64,000 nucleotides of DNA from DATCKG01 sp036562385 (GCA_036562385.1 DATCKG010000036.1:49364-113363), one strand, 5' to 3'; counted from the first letter of the stretch, positions 42,110-51,724 are shown. Notes: a model not told the origin generated them from the sequence alone. Made by a program: numbers and translations.

Positions 42110-43297
42110 ATGAGGCGCAGAGGGCACCCTGTCCGGTTACTGGCCGCAGCGCTGATGGTTATGACCGTCCTTCCCAGATGGGCGGACGTGGCCGCTGCGG
42201 CGCCTGTAGAGCAGAACCCGGCGCAATGGCCGGTATCCCCGGCCCCGTCTGTTTCCGCCGCGGCCGCGGTGGTGATGGACTGGTGGACGGGGACGGTTCT
42301 CCATGCCAAGAATGCCCATGTCCGCCGCGATCCCGCCAGTACCACCAAGGTGCTGACCGCCCTGATCGCACTGGAACGGGGGAATCTGGACGACCTGGTG
42401 ACCATCTCACGGCGGGCTGCATATACGCCAGGGTCCACCATGCACCTGAAGGAAGGGGAGGTATACTCCCTCCACGATCTGCTCTATGGTCTGCTGCTCC
42501 GCTCGGGCAATGACGCGGCGGTGGCCATCGCCGAGCATATCGCCGGTTCCGTGGAAGAGTTTGCTAAGCTGATGAATGCCCGTGCCCGGGAGATTGGGGC
42601 CGTCAACAGCCACTTTACCAATCCGCACGGGCTGACTGAACCCAACCACTACAGCACGGCCTATGATCTGGCGCTGATTACCCGGGAGGCCCTTCGCAAC
42701 CCGATGTTCGCCAAGGTGGTGTCCTTGCGGGAGGCATCCCTGACGTATGAGCCTCAGAACCGGGACGTGGTGATGCACAACACCAACCGGCTGCTGGAGA
42801 TGCTGCCCGGCGCGGACGGCGTCAAGACCGGCACCACTGCGGCCGCCGGCAACTGCCTGATCGCCAGTGCCACCCGGGACGACCACAAACTGATCTCCGT
42901 GGTCCTGCACGCCCGGGACCGGTGGAGTGATTCGGCCCGCCTGCTGGAGTGGGGCTTCGATAACTTCCGGATGGTTTACCTGGCTCGAAAGGATGAGGTG
43001 GTGATCCAGGCACCGGTGCGCAGGGGCATGCCGGGATATGTCCCTTTGGCCGTCGAAGGGGACCTGGCTGTCCTGCTTCCCCGGCATGAGGCCGGGGACC
43101 TCCGCATCCGTCTCGATATCCACCGCAGTCTGATGGCACCGGTTGCCAGGGGACAGGTGGTGGGCCGGGTCCTGGCCGTCCAGGGGGAGCAAGTGAAGGC
43201 GGAGGCGGCGCTGTACGCGGCCGCGGACGTCCGCCGGCGGTCTGTCTGGGAAGGGATCCGGCAGGGACTCCAGTTCCTATGGCCCTTGCATAGCTGA
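42110..43297 (+). CDS. dacF: D-alanyl-D-alanine carboxypeptidase (PBP, DacF-like)
   Basis: Peptidase S11 family penicillin-binding protein that trims the terminal D-Ala of peptidoglycan stem peptides. The 395 residues begin with a signal peptide (RRRGHPVRLLAAALMVMTVLP, with an Ala-rich cleavage site near residue 30). The active-site motifs are STTK (SxxK), SGN (SxN) and KTGTT (KTG). The C-terminal beta domain follows. Whether it is a vegetative DacA or the sporulation DacF type cannot be settled. ATG 42110 has AGGAGG upstream. Confidence 0.93.
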   Translation: MRRRGHPVRLLAAALMVMTVLPRWADVAAAAPVEQNPAQWPVSPAPSVSAAAAVVMDWWTGTVLHAKNAHVRRDPASTTKVLTALIALERGNLDDLVTISRRAAYTPGSTMHLKEGEVYSLHDLLYGLLLRSGNDAAVAIAEHIAGSVEEFAKLMNARAREIGAVNSHFTNPHGLTEPNHYSTAYDLALITREALRNPMFAKVVSLREASLTYEPQNRDVVMHNTNRLLEMLPGADGVKTGTTAAAGNCLIASATRDDHKLISVVLHARDRWSDSARLLEWGFDNFRMVYLARKDEVVIQAPVRRGMPGYVPLAVEGDLAVLLPRHEAGDLRIRLDIHRSLMAPVARGQVVGRVLAVQGEQVKAEAALYAAADVRRRSVWEGIRQGLQFLWPLHS

Positions 43298-43311
43298 AAA
43301 GAACCATCGGG

Positions 43312-43340
43312 GACCGCCCGTTTGTGGGGCGGTCTTTTTT
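43312..43340 (+). terminator. Terminator after the carboxypeptidase gene
   Basis: GACCGCCC (43312-43319) and GGGCGGTC (43327-43334) with a 7-base loop, followed by TTTTTTC. Confidence 0.95.
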
Positions 43341-43723
43341 CTTTACACACAACACATTTCGGGTGTTGCTCTCCCCGGACCGTTGGTGTTAGGATAGGTC
43401 TGGTGTATTAAATCATTCTCAGTTATAACAGACATAACCACGAGAAATCGACTGAGGCGGTGGAATCCCGAGAGTAAGCCAAACGGATGATGGCAGCGCG
43501 GCGAAAAAACGCTATTTGGTTCACAAACTCAGTGTCACTTGCGATAGTGCTTTGGTATACTTAGTAGTAATCGCTGTGTACTCCATCTTTCCGATCCCCC
43601 TCCCGATGCAGAACTGATCCAGATCGTCTCTTGCCCGCTTCGTTCTTCCATTCACAAAATCGCATGCACTGCTCCGCATGGATGTACTGGTTTTGATTAT
43701 TGTGCCCCGAAGGAGGCTGGCCG
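43341..43723 (+). other. Spacer and leader of the nuo operon
   Basis: About 380 AT-richer bases before nuoA. A promoter at 43532-43561 splits it into upstream spacer and a leader of about 155 bases. The upstream part (43440-43510) has several short complementary segments (for example CCAC with GTGG) but I could not match it to a known riboswitch. No convincing small ORF was seen. Confidence 0.55.
43532..43561 (+). promoter_or_regulatory. Promoter of the nuo operon
   Basis: GTGTCA (43532-43537, 4 of 6 matches to -35), 18 bases, then TATACT (43556-43561) with an extended TGG before it (43553-43555). Transcription should start near 43568. Confidence 0.6.
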
Positions 43724-44074
43724 ATGCACCCTTACCTGCCGTTATTCATCTATCTTCTGGTGGCCGCGGTGACGGCGGCGGGACTCAGCATCCTCGGCAC
43801 CAGCTTTGGGCGCAAGAAGCCCGAGCGGTACAAGCTCCTGCCGTATGAGTCGGGTTACCCGACGGCCCCGCTGATGGGACGGTTCCCCGTCAAGTTTTAC
43901 CTGGTGGCCATGCTCTTCGTCATCTTTGACGTGGAAACCGCCTCGTTCTATCCCTGGGCTGTGAACCTGCGGCAGCTCGGGGTCTTCGGTCTCCTGGAGA
44001 TGATCCTCTTCATCGTCGTCCTGGGGATCGGCTACGCGTACGTGTGGAAGAAGGGAGGTTTCAACTGGAGATGA
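43724..44074 (+). CDS. nuoA: NADH-quinone oxidoreductase subunit A
   Basis: Small membrane subunit at the interface of the peripheral and membrane arms of complex I. The 116 residues have three predicted helices and the conserved YESGYPTAP and FDVETASFYPWA segments. ATG 43724 has AAGGAGG (43710-43716) seven bases upstream; the GTG/TTG codons further upstream are less likely. It overlaps nuoB by four bases. Confidence 0.95.
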   Translation: MHPYLPLFIYLLVAAVTAAGLSILGTSFGRKKPERYKLLPYESGYPTAPLMGRFPVKFYLVAMLFVIFDVETASFYPWAVNLRQLGVFGLLEMILFIVVLGIGYAYVWKKGGFNWR

Positions 44075-44568
44075 ACGGCAACGATGCGCTGAGGGAGAGT
44101 CCCGGGTTCATCACCACCACCGTGGACTCCTTCCTGCGCTGGGCCCAGGCCAACTCGATGTGGCCGCTCACCTTCGGGCTGGCCTGCTGCGCAATTGAGA
44201 TGATCAACCTGACCTCTCCCCGCTACGACATCGCCCAGTGGGGCTCCGAGGCCTTCCGGTCTTCCCCTCGTCAGGCAGACCTGATGATTGTGTCGGGGCG
44301 GCTTTCCAACAAGATGGTGCCCGTCATTCGGCAGGTATACGAGCAGATGCCTGAGCCCAAGTGGGTGGTCGCCATGGGCGCCTGCGCCTCGTCCGGCGGC
44401 GTGTTTGACAACTATGCGATTTGCCAGGGCGTGGACAGCGTCGTTCCGGTGGATGTCTACATTCCCGGCTGCCCGCCGACACCCGACGCCGTGATCTACG
44501 CCATACAGAAACTGAGGGACCGGATCCGCAAGGGCGATCCGAAGGGAGGTCTGCCCATCCATGGCTGA
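44071..44568 (+). CDS. nuoB: NADH-quinone oxidoreductase subunit B
   Basis: Carries the terminal N2 [4Fe-4S] cluster that reduces quinone. The 165 residues have the adjacent Cys pair in LACCAIEM, a third Cys in GACASSGG and the fourth in PGCPPTPDAV, matching the N2 ligand set. ATG 44071 overlaps the nuoA stop; the reading frame extends to a GTG at 44044 with GGGAGG nearby, so a nine-residue longer N-terminus is possible. Confidence 0.96.
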   Translation: MNGNDALRESPGFITTTVDSFLRWAQANSMWPLTFGLACCAIEMINLTSPRYDIAQWGSEAFRSSPRQADLMIVSGRLSNKMVPVIRQVYEQMPEPKWVVAMGACASSGGVFDNYAICQGVDSVVPVDVYIPGCPPTPDAVIYAIQKLRDRIRKGDPKGGLPIHG

Positions 44569-45142
44569 GATGACCCAGCAGGAGCGGATTGCGGCGGCCC
44601 GGGAGCGGGTGGAAAGGGAGATCGTGCCAGCGCTCCTGGAAGCCTTCCCCGGTAAGGTGGAGCCGATTCCCCCTACTCCGGACCTGATTCCCCAGGTGTT
44701 CGTGGCGCCGGAGGTGCTGCAGAAGGTGGCCCTGTGGCTCAAGGAGCACGGCTTCACCATGTTGGTGGACGTGGCCGGCGTTGACTACTACCCGAAGCGG
44801 ACGCCCCGCTTTGAAGTGGTCTACCACTTCCGGGAACTGCCCGAACTGGGCATGATCCGGGTGCGGGTCCGCTGCGGGGAGAAGGATACCGTGCCCAGCC
44901 TGGCGGGGATCTGGCCCATGGCCAATCCCGCGGAGCGGGAGGTTTACGATCAGTTCGGCATCGTCTTTACCGGCCATCCCAACCTGAAGCGGATTCTGAA
45001 CCCGGACGACTGGGAGGGTCACCCCCTGCGCAAGGATTACCCCCTGCGTGGGCCGCGTGACCTGATCAAACTGGAGATGCCCGCCGACGAAAATTCCTTC
45101 CGTCCGTTCGTCGGCGAAGAGCCACCCAGGCAAGGAGAGTAG
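44561..45142 (+). CDS. nuoC: NADH-quinone oxidoreductase subunit C
   Basis: 30 kDa-type peripheral subunit that packs against NuoD. The 193 residues have the family signature PLRKDYPLRG near the C-terminus and the ERE VYDQFGI segment (residues 126-135). Separate from NuoD, unlike in E. coli where C and D are fused. ATG 44561 overlaps nuoB by eight bases. Confidence 0.95.
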   Translation: MAEMTQQERIAAARERVEREIVPALLEAFPGKVEPIPPTPDLIPQVFVAPEVLQKVALWLKEHGFTMLVDVAGVDYYPKRTPRFEVVYHFRELPELGMIRVRVRCGEKDTVPSLAGIWPMANPAEREVYDQFGIVFTGHPNLKRILNPDDWEGHPLRKDYPLRGPRDLIKLEMPADENSFRPFVGEEPPRQGE

Positions 45143-45143
45143 G

Positions 45144-46346
45144 GTGAGTATGGCTCAGATTCAGCAGGAACCGAAAAAGGATCGCCTGGTCCTCTCCGTC
45201 GGGCCGCACCATCCTGCTACCCACGGCGTGCTGCGGGTGATGCTGGAACTGGACGGCGAGACCATCGTCTCGGCCCAGCCGGAGACGGGTTTCCTCCACA
45301 CCGGCATCGAGAAGACGGCGGAGAATCTGACCTGGCAGCAGGTAAACGTCGTTGTCGACCGGATGGACTATGTGAGCTCCTTCACCAACAACTGCGGCTA
45401 CTGCCTCGCGGTTGAGAAATTGCTGGGGATCACCGACCAGATTCCGCCCAGGGCCACCGTGGCGCGGGTAATCCTGATGGAACTGCAGCGGATCGCCTCC
45501 CATCTGGTCTTCCTGGGCACCAGCTTCCTGGATCTGGGCGCCATTACCCCGATCTTCTGGTGCTTTGAACTGCGTGACCGGATCCTGGACATCTTTGAGG
45601 CGACCGGCGGCGCCCGGTTCCACTCCAGCTACGTCCGGATCGGCGGCCTGGCCCGGGACCTGCCGGACAACTTCAAGGAGATGGTGGAGGAGTTCCTCAA
45701 GATCGCACCTTCCCGGGTCGAGGAAATCCGGGACGCGGTGCTGGATAACCCGATCCTCGTGCAGCGGACCAAGGGGATCGGCAAGCTCACGTACGAGCAG
45801 GCGCTGGCACTGGGCCTCACCGGCCATCACCTGCGGGTAGCCGGCAGCGATTATGACGTGCGCAAGTACTACCCTTATTGCGGGTATGAAAACTATGACT
45901 TTAAAGTACCGGTCTACTATAACGGCGACGTGTGGGATCGGTTTGCCCTCCGCTTCGACGAGATCTTCGAGTCCCTGAAGATCATCCGCCAGGGACTGGA
46001 CAACCTGCCTGACGGCCCCGTGCAGATCAACGACCGCAAGCTGATGATGCCGCCCAAGGCCGAAGTCAAGCAGTCCATGGAGGCGCTGATCCACCACTTC
46101 AAGCTGGTTCAGTACGGCTTTGACGTGCCCGCCGGCGAGGTCTATCACGCGGTGGAGTCGCCCCGTGGCGAACTGGGCTTCTACATCGTCTCCGACGGCG
46201 GCAACAAACCGCTGCGGGTCCGGGTCCGTCCGCCCAGCTTCTACGCGGTCTACTCCCTGAGCGAGTCGCTCAAGGGCCACATGATTTCCGATTTGATCGC
46301 CATCGTCGCCGGTGCAGACCCCATCTTCGGGGAGGTGGATCGCTAA
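45144..46346 (+). CDS. nuoD: NADH-quinone oxidoreductase subunit D
   Basis: 49 kDa-type subunit that forms the quinone pocket with NuoB. The 400 residues have GPHHPATHGVLR (quinone-site His), ETGFLHTGIEKTAE, YCLAVEKLLGI, and the C-terminal SLKGHMISDLIAIVAGADPIFGEVDR ending typical of NuoD. GTG 45144 is adjacent to the nuoC stop; ATG 45150 is two codons in. Start of nuoE overlaps its last base. Confidence 0.96.
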   Translation: MSMAQIQQEPKKDRLVLSVGPHHPATHGVLRVMLELDGETIVSAQPETGFLHTGIEKTAENLTWQQVNVVVDRMDYVSSFTNNCGYCLAVEKLLGITDQIPPRATVARVILMELQRIASHLVFLGTSFLDLGAITPIFWCFELRDRILDIFEATGGARFHSSYVRIGGLARDLPDNFKEMVEEFLKIAPSRVEEIRDAVLDNPILVQRTKGIGKLTYEQALALGLTGHHLRVAGSDYDVRKYYPYCGYENYDFKVPVYYNGDVWDRFALRFDEIFESLKIIRQGLDNLPDGPVQINDRKLMMPPKAEVKQSMEALIHHFKLVQYGFDVPAGEVYHAVESPRGELGFYIVSDGGNKPLRVRVRPPSFYAVYSLSESLKGHMISDLIAIVAGADPIFGEVDR

Positions 46347-46984
46347 TGGCTGAACCCGGCAAGAACGTGTCCATCCGGGAAGTGCCCCCGCCTACTTGGC
46401 CGGAGCGGTGCAAGGACGAGGTGGCAGAGATCCTGGCCCGCTACCCCAAGGGGCAGGAGCGGTCCGCCATCCTGCCGCTGCTCCATCTGGCCATGCGGGA
46501 GCGCGAGGGTCATTTCGTGGCCGTCTCCGACATGGAGGCCATCGCCAAGATTTGCAACGTCAGCACCGCCTATGTGAACTCGGTCTGCTCGTTCTACGCG
46601 ATGTTCCACCGCCATCCCGTGGGCAAGTATGTGATCACCGTCTGCGGCAACATGTGCTGCCACCTGCTGGGCGGTGGCCGGGAACTGGTGGAGCACATCG
46701 AAAAGACCCTGGGGATCAAGAACGGTGAGACGACGCCGGACGGGCTGATTACCCTGGAGGTTACCCCCGAATGCCTGGCGGCCTGTGATCTGGCTCCGGT
46801 GATTCAGGTCAACACGGAGTACGTGGTGAACGTGACGCCGACCAAGTTCGATGCCCTGGTGGAGGCCCTCCGAAGCGGTAAGGGTCCCGATGCGTTCATC
46901 GAAAAGCTGCCCCTGATGAACGGGGAGCGCCAGGATGAGTGGAAGGGCTTTGAAAGCGACACCGCCGAGGCTGACGGGAACTAG
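46346..46984 (+). CDS. nuoE: NADH-quinone oxidoreductase subunit E
   Basis: 24 kDa-type thioredoxin-like subunit with the N1a [2Fe-2S] cluster. The 212 residues have a helical N-terminal half and the cluster ligands VCGNMCC and PECLAACD. The C-terminal 30 residues (rich in acidic residues and Gly) extend beyond the core. ATG 46346 overlaps the nuoD stop by one base. Confidence 0.94.
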   Translation: MAEPGKNVSIREVPPPTWPERCKDEVAEILARYPKGQERSAILPLLHLAMREREGHFVAVSDMEAIAKICNVSTAYVNSVCSFYAMFHRHPVGKYVITVCGNMCCHLLGGGRELVEHIEKTLGIKNGETTPDGLITLEVTPECLAACDLAPVIQVNTEYVVNVTPTKFDALVEALRSGKGPDAFIEKLPLMNGERQDEWKGFESDTAEADGN

Positions 46985-47017
46985 CCTGCACCCCCGGTAA
47001 GAGGAGGCTTGTACGCT

Positions 47018-48292
47018 ATGCAGTTTGAACCCGTGCTGACCAAGGGCATCGGGAAGGTCGACCTGCGCAACATCGACGTCTACGAGGCGCAGGGCGGCTA
47101 CCAGGGGTTGCGGAAGGCGCTCACCATGACGCCGCAGGAAGTGGTGGAAGAGGTGAAGCGGGCCAACCTGCGGGGCCGCGGCGGCGCCGGCTTCCCGGCA
47201 GGCGTCAAGTGGGGGTTCCTGCCTGACGACGGTCGGCCCCGCTACCTGACCGTCAACTGCGACGAGTCGGAGCCCGGCACCTGCAACAACCGCACTCTGG
47301 TGTACGCCAATCCTCACCAGTTGATTGAGGGGATCCTCATCACCGCCTATGCCAACCGCATCACCCAGTCCTTCATCTACATCCGGGGCGAGTTCAAGCG
47401 GGGCGCCGAGGTGCTCATGAAGGCCATCGAGGACGCCCGGCGGAAGGGCTACGTGGGCAAGAACATCCTGGGCACGGATTTCAGCCAGGAGATCACGGTT
47501 CACCGCGGCGCCGGCGCGTATATCTGCGGCGAAGAAAGCGCGCTGCTCAACTCCCTGGAGGGCCGGCGGGGCGAGCCCCGGGTGAAGCCGCCCTTCCCGG
47601 CAGTGGTGGGTCTTTATGGCTGCCCCACCATCATCAACAACGTGGAGACGCTTTCCAACGTCCCCCACATTATCAAGAACGGTGCCGACTGGTTCCTCTC
47701 CATCAACGCGAACCCGTCCAATCCCAAGAGCTGCGGTCCCAAGATCTTTACCGTCAGCGGCTGCGTGCAGCGTCCCGGTAACTACGAGCTGCCCATGGGC
47801 ACCAAGCTGCGGGACGTGATCGAGGCGGCAGGAGGGCTGCGTCCCGGCCGCAAGTTGAAGGCGGTGCAGCCCGGTGGTTCCTCCACGCCGCTGCTGGGGC
47901 CGCAGCACCTGGACGTGCCGATGGATTTTGAGTCCGTCGCGGCGGCCGGCTCCATGCTGGGCACGGCGGCGGTGATTGTCTACGACGATACCGTGGACCT
48001 GGTGGACGTGGCCCTCTACTGGTCGCGGTTCTACTCCTCCGAGTCCTGCGGGCAGTGCACCCCCTGCCGGGAGGGCACCTTCTGGATGCACCGGATCCTG
48101 ACCCGCATCAAGGAGGGCAACGGCACTGAGGACGATCTGAAAATCCTGTCCGAACTGCCGGTGAAGATGGGCGGCACCACCATTTGCCCGCTGGCTGCGG
48201 CGGCCGCCACGTTCCCCGCCTCACTGCTGAAGAACTTCCCTGAGGAACTGGAGCGCTACATCAAGAGGGTGAAGGAGGTGCGGTCGGCGTGA
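47018..48292 (+). CDS. nuoF: NADH-quinone oxidoreductase subunit F
   Basis: 51 kDa-type subunit that binds NADH and FMN and holds the N3 [4Fe-4S] cluster. The 424 residues have the Gly-rich NLRGRGGAGFPAG for FMN/NADH, GAYICGEESALLNSLEG, and ligands ESCGQCTPC and TICPL. TTG 47009 is in frame, but its spacing to AGGAGG (47002-47007) is only one base; ATG 47018, ten bases away, is chosen. nuoG overlaps its stop by four bases. Confidence 0.96.
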   Translation: MQFEPVLTKGIGKVDLRNIDVYEAQGGYQGLRKALTMTPQEVVEEVKRANLRGRGGAGFPAGVKWGFLPDDGRPRYLTVNCDESEPGTCNNRTLVYANPHQLIEGILITAYANRITQSFIYIRGEFKRGAEVLMKAIEDARRKGYVGKNILGTDFSQEITVHRGAGAYICGEESALLNSLEGRRGEPRVKPPFPAVVGLYGCPTIINNVETLSNVPHIIKNGADWFLSINANPSNPKSCGPKIFTVSGCVQRPGNYELPMGTKLRDVIEAAGGLRPGRKLKAVQPGGSSTPLLGPQHLDVPMDFESVAAAGSMLGTAAVIVYDDTVDLVDVALYWSRFYSSESCGQCTPCREGTFWMHRILTRIKEGNGTEDDLKILSELPVKMGGTTICPLAAAAATFPASLLKNFPEELERYIKRVKEVRSA

Positions 48293-50730
48293 GCGAGCTG
48301 GTGACTGTAACCATAGACGGCCGCACCGTCCAGGTCCCCAAGGGGACCCTGCTGGTGGAGGCGGCCAAGCAGGCCGGGATTAACATTCCGGTCTTCTGCT
48401 ACCATCCGAAGCTGAACCCGGCGGGCCTCTGCCGGATGTGCTTGGTGCAGATCGAAAAGATGCCCAAGCCGCAGGCCGCCTGCACCACCCGGGTGGCTGA
48501 CGGGATGGTGGTCCACACCAATACCCCCCAGGTCGCGGAACTGCGGAAGGGCGTCCTGGAGTTCCTGCTGCTGAACCACCCGCTGGACTGCCCGGTGTGC
48601 GACAAGGGCGGCGAGTGCGACCTGCAGGACAACACCTTCCTTTACGGTCCGACGGTCAGCCGCCTGCGGGATCCCAAGATCCGCAAGCCCAAGGCGAGGG
48701 ATCTGGGGAACTTCATCGTGCTGGACAACGAACGGTGCATCCTCTGCCGGCGCTGCGTCCGGTTTGACGAGGAGATCGCGGCGGAAGGCAACCTGATCGT
48801 GCAGGAGCGGGGCCACCGGAACCTGATCACCACCCTGGCAGGGGAGGGCTACAACTCCTACTTCAGCGGCAACACCATCGAACTCTGCCCGGTAGGGGCG
48901 CTCACCAGCGTGATCTACCGCTTCAAGGCCCGTCCGTGGGACCTGACCAAGGTGGACTCGGTCTGCACCGGCTGCTCCGTGGGCTGCAACCTCAAGCAGG
49001 AGTTCCGCTTCGGCGAGTTGCTCAGGCTCACCGGTCGGGAAAATCCCGCCGTCAACGACGGGTGGCTGTGCGACCGGGGCCGGTTCAATTACCGGTATGT
49101 CCACAGCGGTGAGCGGATCACCCAGCCGCTGGTGAAGCGGGATGGCCAGTTCGTGCCCGTTAGCTGGGACGAGGCCCTGGCCGTGGTGGCTGAGAAGTTC
49201 ACGGCGATCCAGAAGGAGCACGGCGGCAAGGGCTTCGGCGTCCTGGGCGGCGGCAAGCTGACCAACGAAGAGGCCTACCTGCTGCAGAAGTTTGCCCGGG
49301 TGGTCCTGGGCACCAACAACGTTGATCACCGGGTGACCGGTCAGGTGGTCACCTCCCTGGGCCACTTCCCCGCCCGGCAGACGGACCTGTCCGAGGCCAG
49401 GGCCATTCTGATCGTCGACACCGACCCGGCCGAGGTGGCACCGGTGATGGATCTGCGGATCCGCCAGGCCATCGAGAGGGGGCGCGCCCGGCTGGCGGCG
49501 GTGGGTTCGGTTCTGCCGCGCTATCGGGCCCGTCACGCCCGCATTGCGGTGCGGCCCGGCGAGACCGCCGGCGTGCTCACCGCACTGGCGGCCCTGGCTG
49601 CCGGCCGCAAGCCCGAGTCCTGCGCCGCGGATGCCGAGACGCTTCAAAAGCTGCTGGAGCTTCTGAGCGTCGAGGGCAAGGTGGTCATCGTCTGGGGCGG
49701 CGAGGACGCAGCCACCGGCCGGGCCGTGGTGGAGCTGGCCTCCAGCCTGCGCCAGGTCGGTGAAAGCGGCCGCTCGGTTCACGTGCTGATCCCCGGCGCT
49801 CAGCACAACAGCCGTGGCGCCGAGGTCATGGGCGTGCTGCCCGACTTCCTGCCCGGATACACGCCGGTTTCGGACAGCCGCGGCCTCCAGAACGTGGCTC
49901 AGATCTGGCAGGTGCGGAACCTCCCGGCCGAGCGGGGCCTGGATGCGGAGGGAATCCTCCGGGCAGCGGCAGCCGGCGAGGTCAAGGCGCTCCTGCTGGC
50001 GGGCGCGAACCTGATGGACACCTTCCCGGATCGCAAGCTGGCGGAGGCTGCCCTCACCAACGCCTTTGTGGTGGCGGCAGATCTCTTCCTGAACGACACC
50101 GTGGCGCTGGCCGATGTGGTTTTGCCTGCCTGCGCCATCACCGAGAAGTCGGGTTCCTACACCACCCTGGACGGACTGGTCCAGCGGGTGCAGGCGGCGC
50201 GGCGGCCCACCGGCGAGTGCCGTTCCGACGGGGAGATCCTCATGGCTCTCGCCCGGGCCATGGGCGCCCGGCTCACCGGTTCGCCTTCGGAGATCGCGGC
50301 GGAGATCGCCAAACTGGTGGCCAGGTTGGAGGATGGGGCAGTGCTGAAGGGCGCGCCCATGAGCCTCCTGCCGGCTGCCGAGCCGGCGACTGCCTCACCG
50401 GACGGTCTGGTGCTGGTCCCTGTTACCAAGCTGTATGCCGGCGGTTCCACCGCCCGGTTCGACAAGGAGTTCAACCACGTGCAGCCGAAGCCCACAGCCT
50501 TCTTCCATCCGGAAGACGCTGCCCGGCTGGGGCTCCGGGACGGCGACGCGGTGGAGCTGAGCGCCAGCGGCTCCAGCCTCCGGCTCACCGCCAAGGTGGA
50601 TCCCACCGTCACGGCCGGGACCGTGCAGGCGATTCGGGGCCTTGCCGCAGCGCCCGTTCACCTGCTGACCGCAGGCAGCACCCCCGTGGCTGTCACCGTG
50701 GCAAAGCTGGCCGTGGAGGTGGCTGACTGA
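48289..50730 (+). CDS. nuoG: NADH-quinone oxidoreductase subunit G
   Basis: 75 kDa-type subunit holding several clusters. The 813 residues have an N-terminal [2Fe-2S] ferredoxin domain (PVFCYHPKLNPAGLCRMC), DCPVCDKGGECDLQD for the His-ligated cluster, CILCRRC for N4/N5, and the molybdopterin-like domain from about residue 230. CTGCSVGC followed exactly 27 residues later by Cys fits the N7 motif (C-x2-C-x3-C-x27-C), also seen in E. coli and Thermus. GTG 48289. Confidence 0.95.
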   Translation: MSELVTVTIDGRTVQVPKGTLLVEAAKQAGINIPVFCYHPKLNPAGLCRMCLVQIEKMPKPQAACTTRVADGMVVHTNTPQVAELRKGVLEFLLLNHPLDCPVCDKGGECDLQDNTFLYGPTVSRLRDPKIRKPKARDLGNFIVLDNERCILCRRCVRFDEEIAAEGNLIVQERGHRNLITTLAGEGYNSYFSGNTIELCPVGALTSVIYRFKARPWDLTKVDSVCTGCSVGCNLKQEFRFGELLRLTGRENPAVNDGWLCDRGRFNYRYVHSGERITQPLVKRDGQFVPVSWDEALAVVAEKFTAIQKEHGGKGFGVLGGGKLTNEEAYLLQKFARVVLGTNNVDHRVTGQVVTSLGHFPARQTDLSEARAILIVDTDPAEVAPVMDLRIRQAIERGRARLAAVGSVLPRYRARHARIAVRPGETAGVLTALAALAAGRKPESCAADAETLQKLLELLSVEGKVVIVWGGEDAATGRAVVELASSLRQVGESGRSVHVLIPGAQHNSRGAEVMGVLPDFLPGYTPVSDSRGLQNVAQIWQVRNLPAERGLDAEGILRAAAAGEVKALLLAGANLMDTFPDRKLAEAALTNAFVVAADLFLNDTVALADVVLPACAITEKSGSYTTLDGLVQRVQAARRPTGECRSDGEILMALARAMGARLTGSPSEIAAEIAKLVARLEDGAVLKGAPMSLLPAAEPATASPDGLVLVPVTKLYAGGSTARFDKEFNHVQPKPTAFFHPEDAARLGLRDGDAVELSASGSSLRLTAKVDPTVTAGTVQAIRGLAAAPVHLLTAGSTPVAVTVAKLAVEVAD

Positions 50731-50731
50731 G

Positions 50732-51724
50732 ATGCTGGAGACCATTTTGTGGTTGATTGGAAAGTCCCTCCTGGTGATTGTGGTCCTGATGAGCGCCGCC
50801 GCGGGCGAACTCCTGATGATGCGGAAGGTCCTGGGGTACTTCCAGATGCGGCTCGGCCCTAACCGGGTCGGGCCGTGGGGGGTACTCCAGCCCCTCGCAG
50901 ACGTCGTCAAGATGATCTTCAAGGAAGACATCGTGCCCCGTGACGCGGACAAGGTCATCTACCGGCTGGCGCCCATCATTTCGTTCTTCTGCTCCCTGGC
51001 CGCCTTCGTGGTGATCCCGTGGGGGCCGTCGGATGCCACCTACAGTCTGTTCATGGCGGATCCCGGGGCCGGCATCCTGATCTACCTGGCTATCGTCTCT
51101 CTGTCCGTCTACGGGATTACCCTGGGCGGATGGGCGTCCCAGTCCAAGTACGCGCTGCTGGGCGCCATGCGGGGTACGGCCCAGTTGATCAGCTATGAGC
51201 TGGCCCTCGGCATGTCCCTGCTCGGTGTGATCCTCATGGCCGGTTCCCCCCGGCTGACGGCTATCGTGGAGGCGCAGCAGAATCTGTACAACATCATTCC
51301 GCAGTTCCTGGGCTTCCTGGTGTTTGCCCTGGCCGTCATGGCCGAGGCCAACTGGCCTCCTTTCGACCTGCCGGAGTCGGAGCAGGAACTGGTGGCGGGC
51401 TACCATACCGAGTATGCCGGCATGCGGTTCGGCCTCTACTTCCTGTCCGAACTGATTGCGGTGATCAACGCCAGCTGCCTGATCACGCTGCTGTACCTGG
51501 GCGGGTGGAACCGCATCTCTTTCCTGGAGTTCATCCCCCCGACGCTGGCGTTCTTGCTGAAGGTCTGTTTCGTCATCTTCGTCTTCTTCTGGATCCGAGC
51601 CACCCTGCCCCGGGTTCGCTATGACAAATTGATGAATCTCGGCTGGAAAGTGCTGCTCCCCGTGGCTGCCTTGAACCTCGTGGGCACGGCGGTTTACGTG
51701 GCGCTCTCTGCCCCGAGGGTTTGA
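50732..51724 (+). CDS. nuoH: NADH-quinone oxidoreductase subunit H
   Basis: Membrane subunit that forms the heel next to the quinone chamber. The 330 residues have about eight predicted helices, with the conserved MQ-like QMRLGPNRVGPWGVLQPLAD, YALLGAMRGTAQLISYEL, and the E-rich loop DLPESEQELVAGYHTEYAG. ATG 50732 is one base after the nuoG stop. Confidence 0.96.
   Translation: MLETILWLIGKSLLVIVVLMSAAAGELLMMRKVLGYFQMRLGPNRVGPWGVLQPLADVVKMIFKEDIVPRDADKVIYRLAPIISFFCSLAAFVVIPWGPSDATYSLFMADPGAGILIYLAIVSLSVYGITLGGWASQSKYALLGAMRGTAQLISYELALGMSLLGVILMAGSPRLTAIVEAQQNLYNIIPQFLGFLVFALAVMAEANWPPFDLPESEQELVAGYHTEYAGMRFGLYFLSELIAVINASCLITLLYLGGWNRISFLEFIPPTLAFLLKVCFVIFVFFWIRATLPRVRYDKLMNLGWKVLLPVAALNLVGTAVYVALSAPRV

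Noticed and set aside
43440..43510. Possible riboswitch before nuoA
   Set aside because: Compared by eye with cyclic-di-GMP, cobalamin, SAM and cyclic-di-AMP consensus elements; none of the required conserved blocks was present.
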